From Adiantum capillus-veneris (lineage: Eukaryota > Streptophyta > Polypodiopsida > Polypodiales > Pteridaceae), in the NCBI GenBank assembly GCA_014529385.2, contig CM043960.1, positions 73,299,910 to 73,363,909 of the forward strand: 64,000 nt of DNA, read 5' to 3'. A program made the translations under genes and the position numbers. Positions 1 through 11,981 of the stretch are shown here, piece by piece (position 1 is the stretch's first letter; every line of letters starts with the position of its first letter). Below the pieces are notes generated by a model. It was not told the origin of the DNA, made no database searches, and saw only the letters and a program-made list of their open reading frames with translations.

Positions 1-713
1 GCATTGGTTGCCATATTAGATTTGGTGTTGCACCAAATGGATGTCAAGACAGCGTTCTTGCATGGTGATTTAGATGTGGAAATTTACATGCAATAGCCAG
101 AAGGGTTTGTTGAGAAAGGCAAGGAAGATTGGGTATGCTAGTTGTTAAAGAGTCTTTATGGCTTAAAACAATCACCGAGGGCATGGTACCATAAATTCCA
201 CAAGTTTATGGTTTCTCAAGGCTACAAACGTAGTGAGTTCGATCACTGTCTATATACAAAGAAGGCTAAGGATGGTAGTTGTCTGATCCTTATTTTGTAT
301 GTGGATGACATGTTGATTGCTGGCAAGCACTTGGAAGAAATTTCAGCTTTGAAGTCAAAGATGACAAAATCGTTTGACATGAAAGACATGGGTGAGGCAA
401 GTCATATACTTGGTATGCGCATTGAGAGAGACAGATCAAAGAAGTTGATTTGGTTATCTCAAACAGAGTATATTGACAAGGTTTTGCAACGTTTCAATAT
501 GGAGAAGGGAAAGGCATTGAGTGTTCCATTGCCACCATATGTGAAACTTAGAAAACAAGATTGTCCCGTGTCTCAGGAAGAACAGGTTGAAATGGATAAG
601 ATTCCATATGCGTCTGCAGTGGGTAGTTTGATGTATGCAATGATTGCTACTCGCCCAGACATTGCATTTGCAGTGGGAGTAGTAATTCGATACATGTCAA
701 ACCCAGGAAAATA
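1..713 (+). pseudogene. Ty1/copia reverse transcriptase fragment
   Basis: This is the copia-type RNA-dependent DNA polymerase that copies element RNA into cDNA. The reading frame runs from the window edge and shows, in order, the MDVKTAFLHG block, SLYGLKQSPRAW, the catalytic YVDDMLIAG box (298-324) and the TRPDIAFAVG/RYMSNPGK block that precedes RNase H. Two in-frame TAG codons (94-96 and 139-141) break it, so it is not functional. It stops abruptly at SNPGK, where the sequence switches into a copia gag-protease fragment on the other strand. RNase H is missing, and the window begins after the integrase. Family assignment rests on these motifs and is secure; which copia lineage it belongs to was not resolved. 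Confidence 0.93.
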
Positions 714-2108
714 ACCAGAACGAGAAAAGATTTCCATTCCCTTCTTGGACATATGTCCTAACCGGCTATGCCACAAAGAAACGTTCGGCTGCTCGGTTAC
801 ATTGATTACATTTTTAGAGACATTTGATACATAAATCATGTAAAGTCCTCCAGACTTTACTCCATGTGCTACTGTCATAGAACCCTTGGATATCTTCCAC
901 ATGTTCTATCCAAAAGTGGTGACGTAGCCAGCATCATCAAGTAAACCTGTGCTGATCAAGCTCTTTGTAATTGCGGGAACATTTCTCACATTCTTTAGCG
1001 TGAAAGAAGAGCCATTCTGAAACTTCAATTGAACATCTCCAACACCTAAGATCCCACATGTCTGCCCATTGCCTAGCCGAACATGATCTTTAGTGGTCAC
1101 ATAAGAAGTAAACCACTCCTTGTTTGGAGACACATGAAGTGATGCCCCTGAGTCTATAATCTTGTCACTCAGTGCATTTCCATCAGATGCTGTAAGAAGA
1201 GCTGAGTCCATTGTATTCTTCAAGAAGTAGATGTCTCCTGACACTAGACTGTCATCCTCTGCAACACTGTTTGTCACATTTATTTCTTGGATCTTCACTG
1301 AGGACTTGTTCTTCTCACCATGGTCTTCAGCTTTCTCTTTGCCTTTTTCTGCTTTCCATTCTCTGCAGTCTCTTTTCATGTGACCCTTCTTGCCACAATG
1401 GTAGCATTCTATGTCACTCTTGCCTTTAGCACTGCGGGACTTGCTACGAGACTGATTCCTCTTTCCACCTTTGTACTTTTCTTTGGTCCTTCCCCTGACA
1501 ACTAAGGCTGTTCCTTTGCCTTTGTCCATTGTCTTTCTATTGGTTTCTTTAGTAAGCAGACTTCCTTCTACACCTGCTATGTTCAAACCATCTAGAGGTG
1601 CAGAATTACTCAAAGCTATGCGAAAAGTGTCCCAAATTTCCGGCAATGTGATCAACAGGAACATAGCTCTAACAGGTTCATCAAACTTGACACCTTGAGC
1701 TGACAACTGACTATAGATTGTGTTGAATTCATTCAGATGATTGGACATAGGTGTCCCTTCTTTCATCTTTAAGTCAACAAGCTTCTTAAGCCAGTATACT
1801 TGTGAAGCTGCACTCTGCTTCTCATAAAGATCACTCAGCTTTAACTATGCTTGATAAGACGACATCTCGTCTGCCACATTGAAGTAAACGCTTTCTGCCA
1901 AAGTCAGCATAATGGTAGAAAGTGCCAATTCATCCATTTCGCTCCATTCATCTTCGTCCATATCTTCTGGTTTTATCCCCTTGAGCTTTATAGGTTTTAT
2001 CTGCTTCTTTTGTACCAACACGTGCCAAATCTGCTTCTTCCACAATGGGAAATTGGTTCCATCCAGCTTCTTGATATTGTAAAGAGCAGTGTCCTGTGAT
2101 CCAGCCAT
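714..2108 (-). pseudogene. Ty1/copia gag - protease - pre-integrase fragment
   Basis: Reading leftward from an ATG at 2108, one frame encodes a copia Gag beginning MAGSQDTALYNIKKLDGTNF, a CCHC zinc knuckle (CYHCGKKGHMKRDC, near 1365-1407), a retropepsin active site (DSGASLHVSP, near 1130-1160) and the GAG-pre-integrase motif LWHSRLGHMSKKGM (near 730-775). Gag packages element RNA and the protease matures the polyprotein. Two in-frame stops (near 1845 and 906) inactivate it; the frame otherwise stays open across both. The fragment ends at about 714 against the oppositely oriented RT fragment, so integrase, RT and RNase H of this copy are absent. Confidence 0.92.
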
Positions 2109-3230
2109 AGCTACGCTTCACAGTGGTTTACTTTCCTGGGAAAAATTCGGCAGAGTTTCCCCTGTAAAATGACCTCTGAACCAATATCAACCTGTCAAAT
2201 GAACCAAGAAATCTTCAGATTCTGCATAAATTTTGGCAGAGTCTCCTTTGTAAAATGGCTCTAGTGTACTAAAAAACAGACCAAAAAACAGCTCAAAAAA
2301 CACTGTCTCTCTGACACTGTAAGCTGCGGGTAAACCTGTCCTGCACCTGTACTGTCTCTCACTGTCCTGTCACTGTCCTGTAAGCATAGACTGTGACAAT
2401 GCCTCAACGGCAGTAAAGCAAAGATGCAATCCCAACTGTCTAACTCACAGTCAATACATCCTAGCTGCCTATCTAAGGGTGCTCGAGGGATCGCTCCAAG
2501 ACCTGTATCACCGAAAGGATCTCAACATTCGAGAATCCCCCAGCTCAATAAAACCTCACTCAACCCTCAACAAAGGCTGCACTAAATCTGACAGTACATA
2601 GACTTCCCACAAAGTCATACATCCACAAATTTCCCACTGTATGCTATAACCGCTGCGGCGGTTGTTTGCTGCGTGACTCACAGCCAGCAAACCCTCAACA
2701 GACATACATCATCTCTGACAATACATCCCATGTGGAAGTACCTACAATGTCAGGATGAAATCTGGAATATCAAGCAGCAAACACAAGCTACCTGATGAAC
2801 TAGTGGATGTCGCCTACAGTCTGTGTGTAGATGCGCCCGTGTCGTATGTGACACGCCTCCAAGAATTGTGAGCCATCCTTCGATGTGTAGAGAGCCACAA
2901 ATCAACACTCTGGGAGTGTCGATATCCTGAGCACCTGCAGTCGTAGGCCGAAAACCCCAAATTTGCAGAGTCGGATCTGCACCCGCCGAGACCACGTAGT
3001 CGAAAATGGCCTGTGCAGACCTTTGTCGAAGCCGAACGGTGACCGAGATGATCTCAGAATGAAATTCTGAGAACACCAAAGCAAGGAAGGGAGCCAACAG
3101 AAAGGTACATGACAGACACATTAAGGGGTTATCCAACAGTTGAAAGGAATACCGGACTTGTCATGTATCATGAGTGAGGTCTTCGAGCAAGCTCAACGGA
3201 ATGAGCTTTGGAGCAAGATTTTTCTTTTTT
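2109..3230 (-). other. Leader and probable 5' LTR region of the copia fragment
   Basis: No ORF worth reporting lies here. On the minus strand, just upstream of the copia gag start, 2171-2183 reads TGGTTCAGAGGTC, which resembles the initiator tRNA-Met primer-binding site (TGGTATCAGAGCC) used by most plant copia elements. The LTR should therefore lie to the right of 2183, but I could not fix its outer end because no second LTR copy is in the window. The region is moderately rich in CTGT and ACTGTC repeats. Confidence 0.45.
2149..2263. repeat. Imperfect direct repeat beside the copia primer-binding site
   Basis: A segment with the core GGCAGAGTTTCCCCTGTAAA (near 2154-2173) recurs as GGCAGAGTCTCCTTTGTAAA (near 2237-2256), about 83 bp away. 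Both copies are followed by a similar ATG(G/A)C(C/T)TCT stretch. The repeat overlaps the putative primer-binding site. Confidence 0.6.
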
Positions 3231-3473
3231 TTGGAGTGCCACCCTCCCTACCTCCCCTTCCTCCTCTTGCCGCTCATGTGCTTCCTTCTCTTCCCTAACT
3301 CCTCCTCCTCAACCTCCTCATCCAAAATCCTTCCTCTCCTCCACCTCCTCTCTCCCCCCTCTCTCCATCTACTCCTCTAACCACCTTCCCTTCCTCCAGC
3401 TCCTCCTCTAGAAACCACCATCCCTTCCCTAAAGTCCTTCTTTCTTCCTCTCTCTTTTCTTAGTCACTCTATA

Positions 3474-3528
<55 letters not shown>

Positions 3529-3583
3529 CCCCCCTTGCCTTCCCTCACTTTCTAGAGTGAGCTCTACCCCTCTCTCCCCCATG

Positions 3584-3723
<140 letters not shown>

Positions 3724-3747
3724 CAAGAAGGAAGGGTGGAAAGGGTA

Positions 3748-3829
<82 letters not shown>

Positions 3830-3888
3830 CACACACACACACAAACACCCGCACATACACACTAGGACGAGAGGAAGGGTGGAAAGGG

Positions 3889-3946
<58 letters not shown>

Positions 3947-3955
3947 GGAGAGAGC

Positions 3956-4089
3956 TGTTTTAAAAAAAAACAAAGCACTAGCAATATCTCTAGTGCCTCC
4001 ATTTTTTTGTAAAAGAGGGAGAGAGGGGGAGAGAAAGAAGAAGAAGAAGAAGAGAGTTTTAACATCGTAGGAAACTATCCCAAGAGACA
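3956..4089 (-). repeat. Dispersed repeat related to the 3' part of the 53.5-54.1 kb array
   Basis: Read on the minus strand, 4053-4089 contains GGATAGTTTCCTACGATGTT followed by AAAACTCTCTTCTTCTT. This nearly matches the 3' end of every unit of the SINE-like array at 53464-54115. A more diverged relative of the whole segment lies at about 5921-6022 in the same orientation. That copy shares the A-run, the CAAAG..ACTA..CAA.ATC..CTA core, a T-run, a GA-rich stretch and TTTTAAC. Confidence 0.6.
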
Positions 4090-4539
4090 GTGATAGCGGG
4101 AGGGGAAGAGAGAGGGGGGGCGATTGGGAGGGAGAGAGAGATAAAGAGAAGAGGGGTGGCAGGTGGAGAGAGAGTAGGAGACTGGGAGAAAGAAAGAGAG
4201 GGAGCACGGGGGGGAGGGGCTTGTACAGGGTGAGCCGGTCTTTCTTAAAAAAAAAAACAATACACTTCACCTCTCTCCCTCACAATTTTGTCGCCCCTTC
4301 TCTCTCTCTCTCTCTCTCTCTCTCTTCATCTTCTTATCGATCTCTCTCCCACTGCATCTTCCTTTTTTCTTTCTCTGCCTCCTGTCACACTGTCGCTTAA
4401 GTCCCTCCAACCCCAATGAGAAATGAAATGAAATGCTATGTTAACTACCTTGAAAAGGCCAAAATGACCCATGCGACCAAACTGATACATTCTTGGTGGA
4501 TCTAATACAATGTCTGTGTAAAAAGAAAAATGAGAGAGA

Positions 4540-4594
<55 letters not shown>

Positions 4595-4637
4595 GGGGAG
4601 AGGGGTCTGCAAGGGAAGGGAAGGGTTGGGTACGCGA

Positions 4638-4674
4638 GGGGGGGGGGGGGGGGGGGGAGGGGGGGGGGGGGGGG
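4638..4674 (+). repeat. Poly-G tract (20 G, A, 16 G)
   Basis: An uninterrupted run of 20 G is followed by one A and 16 more G. It could form G-quadruplex structure on the plus strand. Such runs are also where assemblies most often err. Confidence 0.9.
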
Positions 4675-4688
4675 TTGTGAGAGGGAGA

Positions 4689-4886
4689 GAGAGTGGAGTG
4701 TAGTTTCTTTTTTGTTTTTTTAAAGGGAAAGAAAGGGAGTGCAAGGGTTGCTTAGGCCCAAAAAAAAAAATTAAAAATCCATCCAAAGAAATGATGGCTT
4801 TTTCTTTTCTTTTTTTGGCCTAAGCACCCCTCGCACTCCCTTTCTTTCCATTTAAGGAAAAAAAAGAAACTACACTCCACTCTCCC
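4689..4886. repeat. Foldback inverted repeat, ~70-bp arms
   Basis: The left arm, 4689-4758, and the right arm, 4817-4886, are reverse complements with few mismatches. Shared blocks include GAGTGGAGTGTAGTTTCTTT, GAAAGAAAGGGAGTGC and TGCTTAGGCC. The loop is about 58 bp. A (GA)n tract left of the left arm and a (CT)n tract right of the right arm extend the symmetry, so the palindrome may span about 4540-4943. No protein is encoded. It resembles a small foldback or MITE-like element, but no target duplication was found. Confidence 0.85.
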
Positions 4887-4890
4887 CTCC

Positions 4891-4947
<57 letters not shown>

Positions 4948-5558
4948 GTTCGAGAGTCTGAGTTCCACACACTTCTAGAGTGCTCAGCTTTTGGACACAT
5001 GAAAACTTACTTCCTTCACATTTTCAGCCATGCACTAGACCTACACACTTTCCTCTCCCAGCCATAGTGTGGGCTCTCTCCATTGCGATTCTCATCACCA
5101 CAATTTTGGACCATCAAGAATCACTCATCAACAACATAAATACTACATCACATGTAACTTTGGTCCCATATGTCATATTTGACGTCCGAGGGCGATAATA
5201 AAATTTATCTATCTACCTCTCCCTCCCCCGCTGTCCCCTCCCTTCCCTCCTCCTCTCTCCCTCTCTCCCCTCCCCCCTCTTTCTCTCTCTTTCTCTCTCA
5301 TTTTCCAAAATACCCATGCAAGATCCACCAAGACTATATCAGTTTGGTCTCATAGGTTATTTTTGCCTTATGAAAATTCTTAATTTAGCATTTCATTCCA
5401 TTTTAGCTAATATAACAATTCATTCCATTTCGCTTCATTTCTCTCTAGGGTTGGAGGGACTCGAGGGGTGGTGTGGTGGGAGTAAAGAGAGAGAATGGGA
5501 ATAGGGGGTGGGGAAGGGGGGGGGGGGGGGGGAGGGGATAGGGAGAGCAAGATAGGAA

Positions 5559-5698
<140 letters not shown>

Positions 5699-5770
5699 CG
5701 GGGGGGGGAGGGGGAGGGAGGGGCGGACATAGAGCAAGAGGTGGGGGACTAGAGAGAGGAAAGAGGTGGG

Positions 5771-5859
<89 letters not shown>

Positions 5860-6040
5860 AGAGAGGGAATGGGTTGAAGGGATCATGAGAGCGAGAGAAG
5901 GGGAGTGGTGAGAGGGTCTGATTTAAAAAAAATACCAAAGGCACTATCAAAATCGCTAATGTTTTAGGTTTTTTTAGAGAGACAGAGAGAAAAAGAGGAG
6001 AATTTTAACGTTATAGAAAAGTAGAGAGAGAGAGAGAGAG

Positions 6041-6249
6041 AGGTCCTAGGCTATTCCACTGGAGGGAGGGGCGGCAATGGGTGGTGGTGGTAGGAGTAGG
6101 GGCGGCACATGGTGGTAGTAAGTTAGCACCAGTAACCACCAGTGGTGGGCTAGGGTGGTGGGTCGTGATGGTTGCTAAGGGGCGGCAATGGGAGGTAGTG
6201 GTGGTGAGATGAAAAAAAAAGACTTTCTACAAAGCTGCTTCGTTGAGCT
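6041..6249. other. G-rich gene-free spacer
   Basis: A short stretch of GGTGGTGG and GGGGCGGCAATGGG repeats; the latter occurs near 6068 and again near 6180. No coding frame or RNA gene is recognised. Confidence 0.6.
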
Positions 6250-6956
6250 CGCTCCTTAATTGTCTCCGTGTATCATGATGGTGAAAATTGCCCAAATGAT
6301 AGTCACTGCTATAGAGGTATTCCACGACATAGAGTAGACGGGACATCCATTGACCAAGTTCTTCGAAGGTGCACATGGATTATGCTGGAATCTTTTGAAG
6401 GCATCAACAAGGCAAGTGTTGATGGGATTATTTTCCAGAGTCATCTTCCTATTAGCCCATTACATGGTCACCTTCGAAGAAGCTTTTTATACAGGATTCT
6501 TTGAGGTCCATAGCAATCTATTCTCTATGCTAAATGTAGATTTGAGAAGCCCATTTATGGCGTTCATGTGTATGGAGATAGAAATGCCCTTAAAGGATGT
6601 CCTTGCAGAGATGTGGAGCATTCAATTGACTTTTTTTTTTGAAGAAGAGATACTCATCCTAGAAGTAGTGGAGGTAAGTCTTCCACCCATTCTGAATTCA
6701 GAGGCCAAATATGCAAAAAATTGGAAGATCATGGCAAACATAAAAGAAAGGATCTTTGTAATACGGGCTCGAATGATGAGACATGAGTCAAAGCTCTACC
6801 ATGAGAATGGACTCTATCATCTATTGGCAAGAGTTCATCACACAATCATGAAATCTATGAATGGTGTTTTAGGGAAGAAGGAGAATGAAGATATACAATA
6901 CCCAACCAAAGAAGGATAAGAAGGAAGTGTTCTTGGCATTCAACAAGATAAAGGGA
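6250..6956 (+). pseudogene. Unrecognised coding fragment, part 1 (left of LINE)
   Basis: A frame from about 6350 to 6919 encodes 189 residues of non-repetitive sequence (for example SEAKYAKNWKIMANIKERIF). I do not recognise its family. It lies immediately left of the LINE target site. The material right of the LINE (10122-11728) and right of the gypsy element (from 21014) looks like the same kind of decayed coding DNA. I infer one older element or gene split by two insertions. Frames shift near 6890, so it is not intact. No motif supports a function. Confidence 0.4.
6945..6956 (+). repeat. LINE target-site duplication, left copy
   Basis: The 12-bp sequence AAGATAAAGGGA here is repeated exactly at 10110-10121, directly after the LINE A-tail. 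Confidence 0.88.
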
Positions 6957-9900
6957 CCTATTTGCTCGAAGTATTCATAAAGCAATCAAAACCTCGGGCC
7001 CCCGGTTTAAAAAACCTAGGGAGGTGCACCTTCTTCATCTTACAGGTGAGGTACAACGACTTACCTCCACAAAAGCCAATGGGCTTTCTACTGAGGAAGA
7101 GCACAAGCAATGATTTGAAGCCAAAGCTTGCCTGGCTAACGAGCAATTGGAAGATATCAGAAAGGCAAGGATTCTCTCTAGGGAAACTTCCTTACAACTA
7201 GAAGCCTCTAATCAAGCTCATTTTTTTAGGGCTTTGAAAATCAAGAAGAGTTGGGGCCACGTCCACTTGCTCTGTGATGAGAAAGGGATAGCAGTTCATA
7301 ATCAAGATGAGATGGCCAGTCTGATGCTGAACTATCTTAGCCAAATCATTGGACGACCAAAAATCCAGTCCCGGGAAGTAGATGAAGCTAGAAGGACCTT
7401 ACTGCAGAGTGTAGAGAAGAAGATTCCCCAGTCAGAAGCTAAAATCCTGGAAGGGGCATTTTCCAAGACTAATGCTCACTAGCATTGCAAGCCCTTGGCA
7501 AGGAGAAGTCCCCTGGTTGGGATGGGATGACGACAGAATTCTTTAGAGAATTTTGGGATGCTCTGAAGGCCCCAATCACAAGTTTGGCCAACAAAGCCAT
7601 AGTCGAAGGGTCGTTGGAGATAAGTGTAAAGAGAGGTCTTATCAAACCCATCCCCAAATAGCTTTGTTGTTCTCAACTAAAACATTGGTTCCCCATAACG
7701 ATGATGACGGTGTCCTATAAAATTGTTGCCAATGCAGTAGCCCACAGACTAACCCCCTTACTTAACAAGATCATATCTCCCCATCAACATGGGTTCATCA
7801 AAGGAAGGTCCATATACGATAACATCTTGGCAGCAATGGTAGGTAGCAACTTTCACAAAGCAAGAGTGCATTTTGCTGCAGTTTGACCTGGATAAGGCTT
7901 ATGATATAATAACATGGACATATACAGAAGCAGTCATGGAAGCTCTGGGCTTTGGGCCTCGCCTATGTCGTCTTATTCATGCACTAGGGGCTGGTAGTGA
8001 GTCAGAGCTCCTATTTAGCGATAGAATAGTGGGCTCTTTTGAGGTCAAAAGGTCTATTAAGTAGGGATGCCCTCTGGCCCCCCTACTTTTCTCCATAGGT
8101 TCACATCCTTTAATCACGACACTCGAAGCTAGTGCTGAGCGTGGGGAGTTGCAAGGTCTACCTCTTCCAGGAAACAACCGACTACTTGCAAAAATGTTTG
8201 CAGATGATTCTCTCCTCTTCTTGAGGACACGTCCCCAAGTCGTTAGGAAAGATCTGGAGATTGTGCAAGTGTTCTCTATAGCTTCAAGGTCCTAGTGCAA
8301 TATAGATAAGTCAAGGCTGATCTCCCTGTCGCGGAAAATGACTCATTTGACCCTTCCGAATGGTCGGGGGAGATTGTTACAAAAGGGAATATTTTTAGAC
8401 ACCTGGGGGCCCCCTTGGGGGTGGAGGTAACTCACAAACAAAGATTTCAGTGGATCCTGGAAAAAATCAGAACAAAAATGAGTAGGTGGGAGTGTGTTCT
8501 TGTCCCATTCCCAAGCTGGATAAAAGTGATCAATTCCTTTATGCTCCTGTATATTGCCTTCACTAGCCCGCTTCTCAAGATGGCTAAATGTCACTAGAAA
8601 GAGTTCTTAAAACCGGTAAAAAGGTTTTTATGGAAAAATAACACAAAGTCCTCCAAGCCATGGCAATGGACCTGTTGGGAGTCAGTCGCTCGGCCAGTAA
8701 ATCAAGGAGGCCTCGGAATTCTCAACCCTGTGGCCCATGCAGAAGCTTGTTGTGACAAATTTGTAGTCCCTGTGGCTAAACAAGACCAGGCTTGGGCTAT
8801 CATGATCAGAGATATGCTAGAAGCAGCTAAACTTGGCTCGAAAGGAGGAAAGTGGAGAGGGATAGAGTTTCATGACAAACTTTTAGCCCCGACGTGGGCT
8901 ACCCTAAGTCTGGGGGGCGGCTTAGGGGAATCGGTAAGGAAATGAAACATAGCAGCGGGAGTCCTAAAGTGGCGGAAAGAAACCAAATACTTCAAGAACT
9001 CCATTTTGCATTGGCCCCCCTGGCTTTCTAAAGTTGTAGATCTGCTGCAAAATCCCTATTGGATAGAAGCAGCCAGGAAACTGAATAATACGGGTCTGAA
9101 CTGACTGGGGCACTTCTGGGACAGTAACAGCAAGAGCTGGAAAACCGTTGAACTTTTGGTAACCCAATTCCAACTTAATAGCTTGGAGGTTTTGCTAGTC
9201 AACAAAGTGATGAAAGAACTTGACAGTGCAGTGATGCCAATCTATGACTCGGAGTTTGACTGGATTGCATCTTATGGAAACCCCATACTAAAGGCATTTA
9301 CCATACAATGATGCTAAAGAAGAATTGGTCTAGCCCCCTTAACAAGATATGGAAAAAACAATGGTCAGAGAAAAGGTAGGAGCAAGTAATGGAGAACATC
9401 TGGGCACCAAAGGTTCCGCATCACATGAAGGTATTTCTATGGAAAGTAATTAGGGGTGCTCTTCCAATGGGGTTGAAGATTCAGGAGAGAGGGATAGGGG
9501 CAGATCGATGCCAGGGGTGCAGGATGGCTAGTGCTGACCCACCTGTTTATGGAATGTCCAGCCATCAGAGGCCTTACAGGAAAAATTTGCAAGTGGGTCC
9601 AAAGAACATGGAAAATTGGTTTTTTCAAGACTGATTTACTCCTTGGAGGTAAGAACTTGGGTAGCCCTGCCATCCTCATCTGCACTCAAATTATCAGGTT
9701 TTGATTTTTACATAACGTATGGCAAACAAGGAACCGCCATGTGTTTGAAGGAGTTCCTGAGGTGGCAAGCTTCGTAGAAATTATACAAGAAAGCAAAGTG
9801 CTAATATGGTTGCTCGGGCGCAAGCAAAACTCGGATGATTGGTCTAGGGTTACCTGTGCCTTGATGTCAGCGGAATGCTTAGGTAAGGGAAAAAGCATGA

Positions 9901-10109
9901 AACCAGAAGATTAGTGAAGAACATGATAATGAACCTTGTGTATCAAGGGCATGGGGGCAGATCGTTAGGGGTGGCTCCCCAGATAGCTGATGTAAGTTTG
10001 GTCTCTAGATGGTGTCATGGCTCGGCACGAGCATGGCAAGTTCTTGTAATTTTTTTGGGATGATCAATATAATTCACTCACAATTGTGAGTTTTGCTATT
10101 TAAAAAAAA
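6957..10109 (+). mobile_element. 5'-truncated L1-type LINE with A-tail
   Basis: A non-LTR retrotransposon insertion. Its limits are set by an exact 12-bp target duplication at 6945-6956 and 10110-10121. The right end carries an A-tail at about 10101-10110, as expected for target-primed reverse transcription. The left end starts inside ORF2, downstream of the endonuclease, so the copy was 5'-truncated, probably on insertion. It encodes only the linker, reverse transcriptase and C-terminal zinc-binding region. It sits inside an unrecognised older coding stretch in the same orientation. Confidence 0.9.
7147..9640 (+). pseudogene. LINE ORF2 reverse transcriptase remnant
   Basis: The ORF2 protein nicks the target and reverse-transcribes LINE RNA. 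Visible in order are the pre-RT linker (ARILSRETS ... LKIKKSWGHVHLLCDEKG), KSPGWDGMTTEFF, and the RT block HQHGFIKGRSIYDNILAA (near 7785-7845). Then come FDLDKAYD (near 7876-7900), the catalytic FADDSLLFL (8197-8223) and, near 9390-9520, a zf-RVT motif (KVPHHMKVFLWKVIRGALP ... CQGC). These sit in several frames broken by many stops and indels, including a stop near 8061, so the copy is long dead. The endonuclease domain is absent through 5' truncation. Assignment to the plant L1 group is by motif. Confidence 0.9.
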
Positions 10110-10121
10110 AAGATAAAGGGA
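10110..10121 (+). repeat. LINE target-site duplication, right copy
   Basis: Exact second copy of AAGATAAAGGGA, abutting the A-tail. Confidence 0.88.
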
Positions 10122-11728
10122 GGGGTTCTCCACAAGAAAGAGGCAAGGACAAGGTAATGGAGACAGCTATGGAGGGCAAAGTAAAATCCACATTTGTCCA
10201 AAACCCACTGCAAAGTCTCCCAAATTTTGCCCCCACTAGCATAGAAATAGTGACAGAAAAAGAATATGATCCCTTCATCGAGATTTTTCCAAACTCAGAG
10301 CTACTAGTGCTACCACTCCCCAAGGTGATAGATGATTGCATCCTATTACAAAAAGCCCTATCCTCTTCATTGTGCTTATTATAAAGTTTACCTTTCCAAT
10401 AAGGATCTTCATGATGCGAATCAAGCTCTCAAGAAGAGTGAGCAAAATACAAATGCATCATTTACGAAGGTTACCCAGGAGCTGTTGGATGCATAAAAGA
10501 AGATTGATGAAACCCCTGCACCTCCCAAGAAAGGCAAATGGGCTGAAAATCATAAAATGCTGAGATAACAAAGGAGAGAAATGAGTGGCAACAAAAGTAT
10601 ATTGATACTAAAGCCAACCGTGCAAAAAGTAAGTTAAAGAAATATTTGTATGAATGCCATTCCATTGTCAAATGTCTTGAGGAGTAAATAGCTAAGGAGG
10701 AGGTGTCACACTCACAGGTTGAAAAAGGTAGACACCTCTCGGAATGGACACACAAAGGCATGGCAAGACTGCATTATCATCCATCGTAGCACCAAAGGAA
10801 CAGAGTCTACAATAAATAAGAGGGGAAACCGATGCACATGCATTGTAAAGAGTTCAATAAAACCAAGAGGAGCTGTATGCATAAGTCAGTGAACTTAAAA
10901 GTCAGTTCGGTAAAACCAAGACGAGCTGAGGGAATAGATGCTTTCAAAATATTGAGCATCTACTACAAAAGAAAGACAATGCTACTAGGTCACTCTTCCA
11001 CAAGGTGTTTCTACCTTAGCACATTTTGCCAAAAACCTAAGTAGAAGAGCAGGTGAGGCATCTTAAAGACTTATTTGGGAATATAGATGTAGAGGAAAGG
11101 GAGATATATATTTCAGAGCTCAAGAAAAATTATGGGGATTGGAAATTCACTTTAGATCCTTTACTTCTCCATATTTGGCTAAAGAAGATTACTCCTACTC
11201 CCCACACAAAGTTGACTCATAAGGCTGAAAAAATTCAGGTCTACCCATACACGTCAGATTCACATAGCTCACATGGCACAACGGACAACAAATCTTGTCA
11301 AGAAGGAGTCATTGGGGTTTGGATGCGCTTCAATCAAAATTCATTTACAGCCCAATGTCTGACAGATTTTATAGAAATATGCATTGTCACTGCAGAAATA
11401 TAGTACTTGGCTCGCCACTAGATATGTGCTAATCATAAGCATAAAGAAAGTCACAAACTCCCACAATTTGGGATGGTTGAGGAGTGGAAAAAGATGTTCC
11501 TAGATCAACCCTCATGAGATGACATTGTTATTTAAGAAATGAAGAATTATATGTGGTGTACAAGGTGGCTCCAAGAGCAATACGAGCGGATCCCCTCTAC
11601 TACCCCACAAAGAGGCGATAAATGTGGAAGCAATGGGAGACCTTACATGCAAGAGATAAAAGAATCTCCTACAACTTCCCTGTAATCCCCAATCAAGAGT
11701 ACGCAATGCTCAATGCCCTCGAAGGTGC
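10122..11728 (+). pseudogene. Unrecognised coding fragment, part 2
   Basis: Several short plus-strand frames carry non-repetitive protein-like sequence: 10157-10384 (METAMEGKVKSTFVQNPLQS), 11053-11403 (MRHLKDLFGNIDVEEREIYI) and 11622-11728 (NQEYAMLNALEG). They are separated by stops and frameshifts. I recognise no domain. When the gypsy element and one 4-bp GTGC copy are removed, the last frame continues without a break into the sequence at 21014 (NALEG, then AMVKLLDLWNLILD). That supports one original reading frame interrupted by the insertion. It is probably the body of an older, unidentified transposon or gene. Confidence 0.4.
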
Positions 11729-11938
11729 TGACGGGAGCAAAGCAAACCCCGAACCCCGACGGCCTCTAAAACACCGGGGACCAAATGGCGCGCCTCGAGC
11801 CTGTCATGGTAAAGCAAACAGGGGGCACCACCTAGCTTCAGCGGCTAGGACGCAAACAATACACCACCATAACAAAGTTTTCATCCAAGAGAGATGGATG
11901 CTTGGGAGTAATGATGAAGAGGAAAGGGAATGAGATCA

Positions 11939-11981
<43 letters not shown>

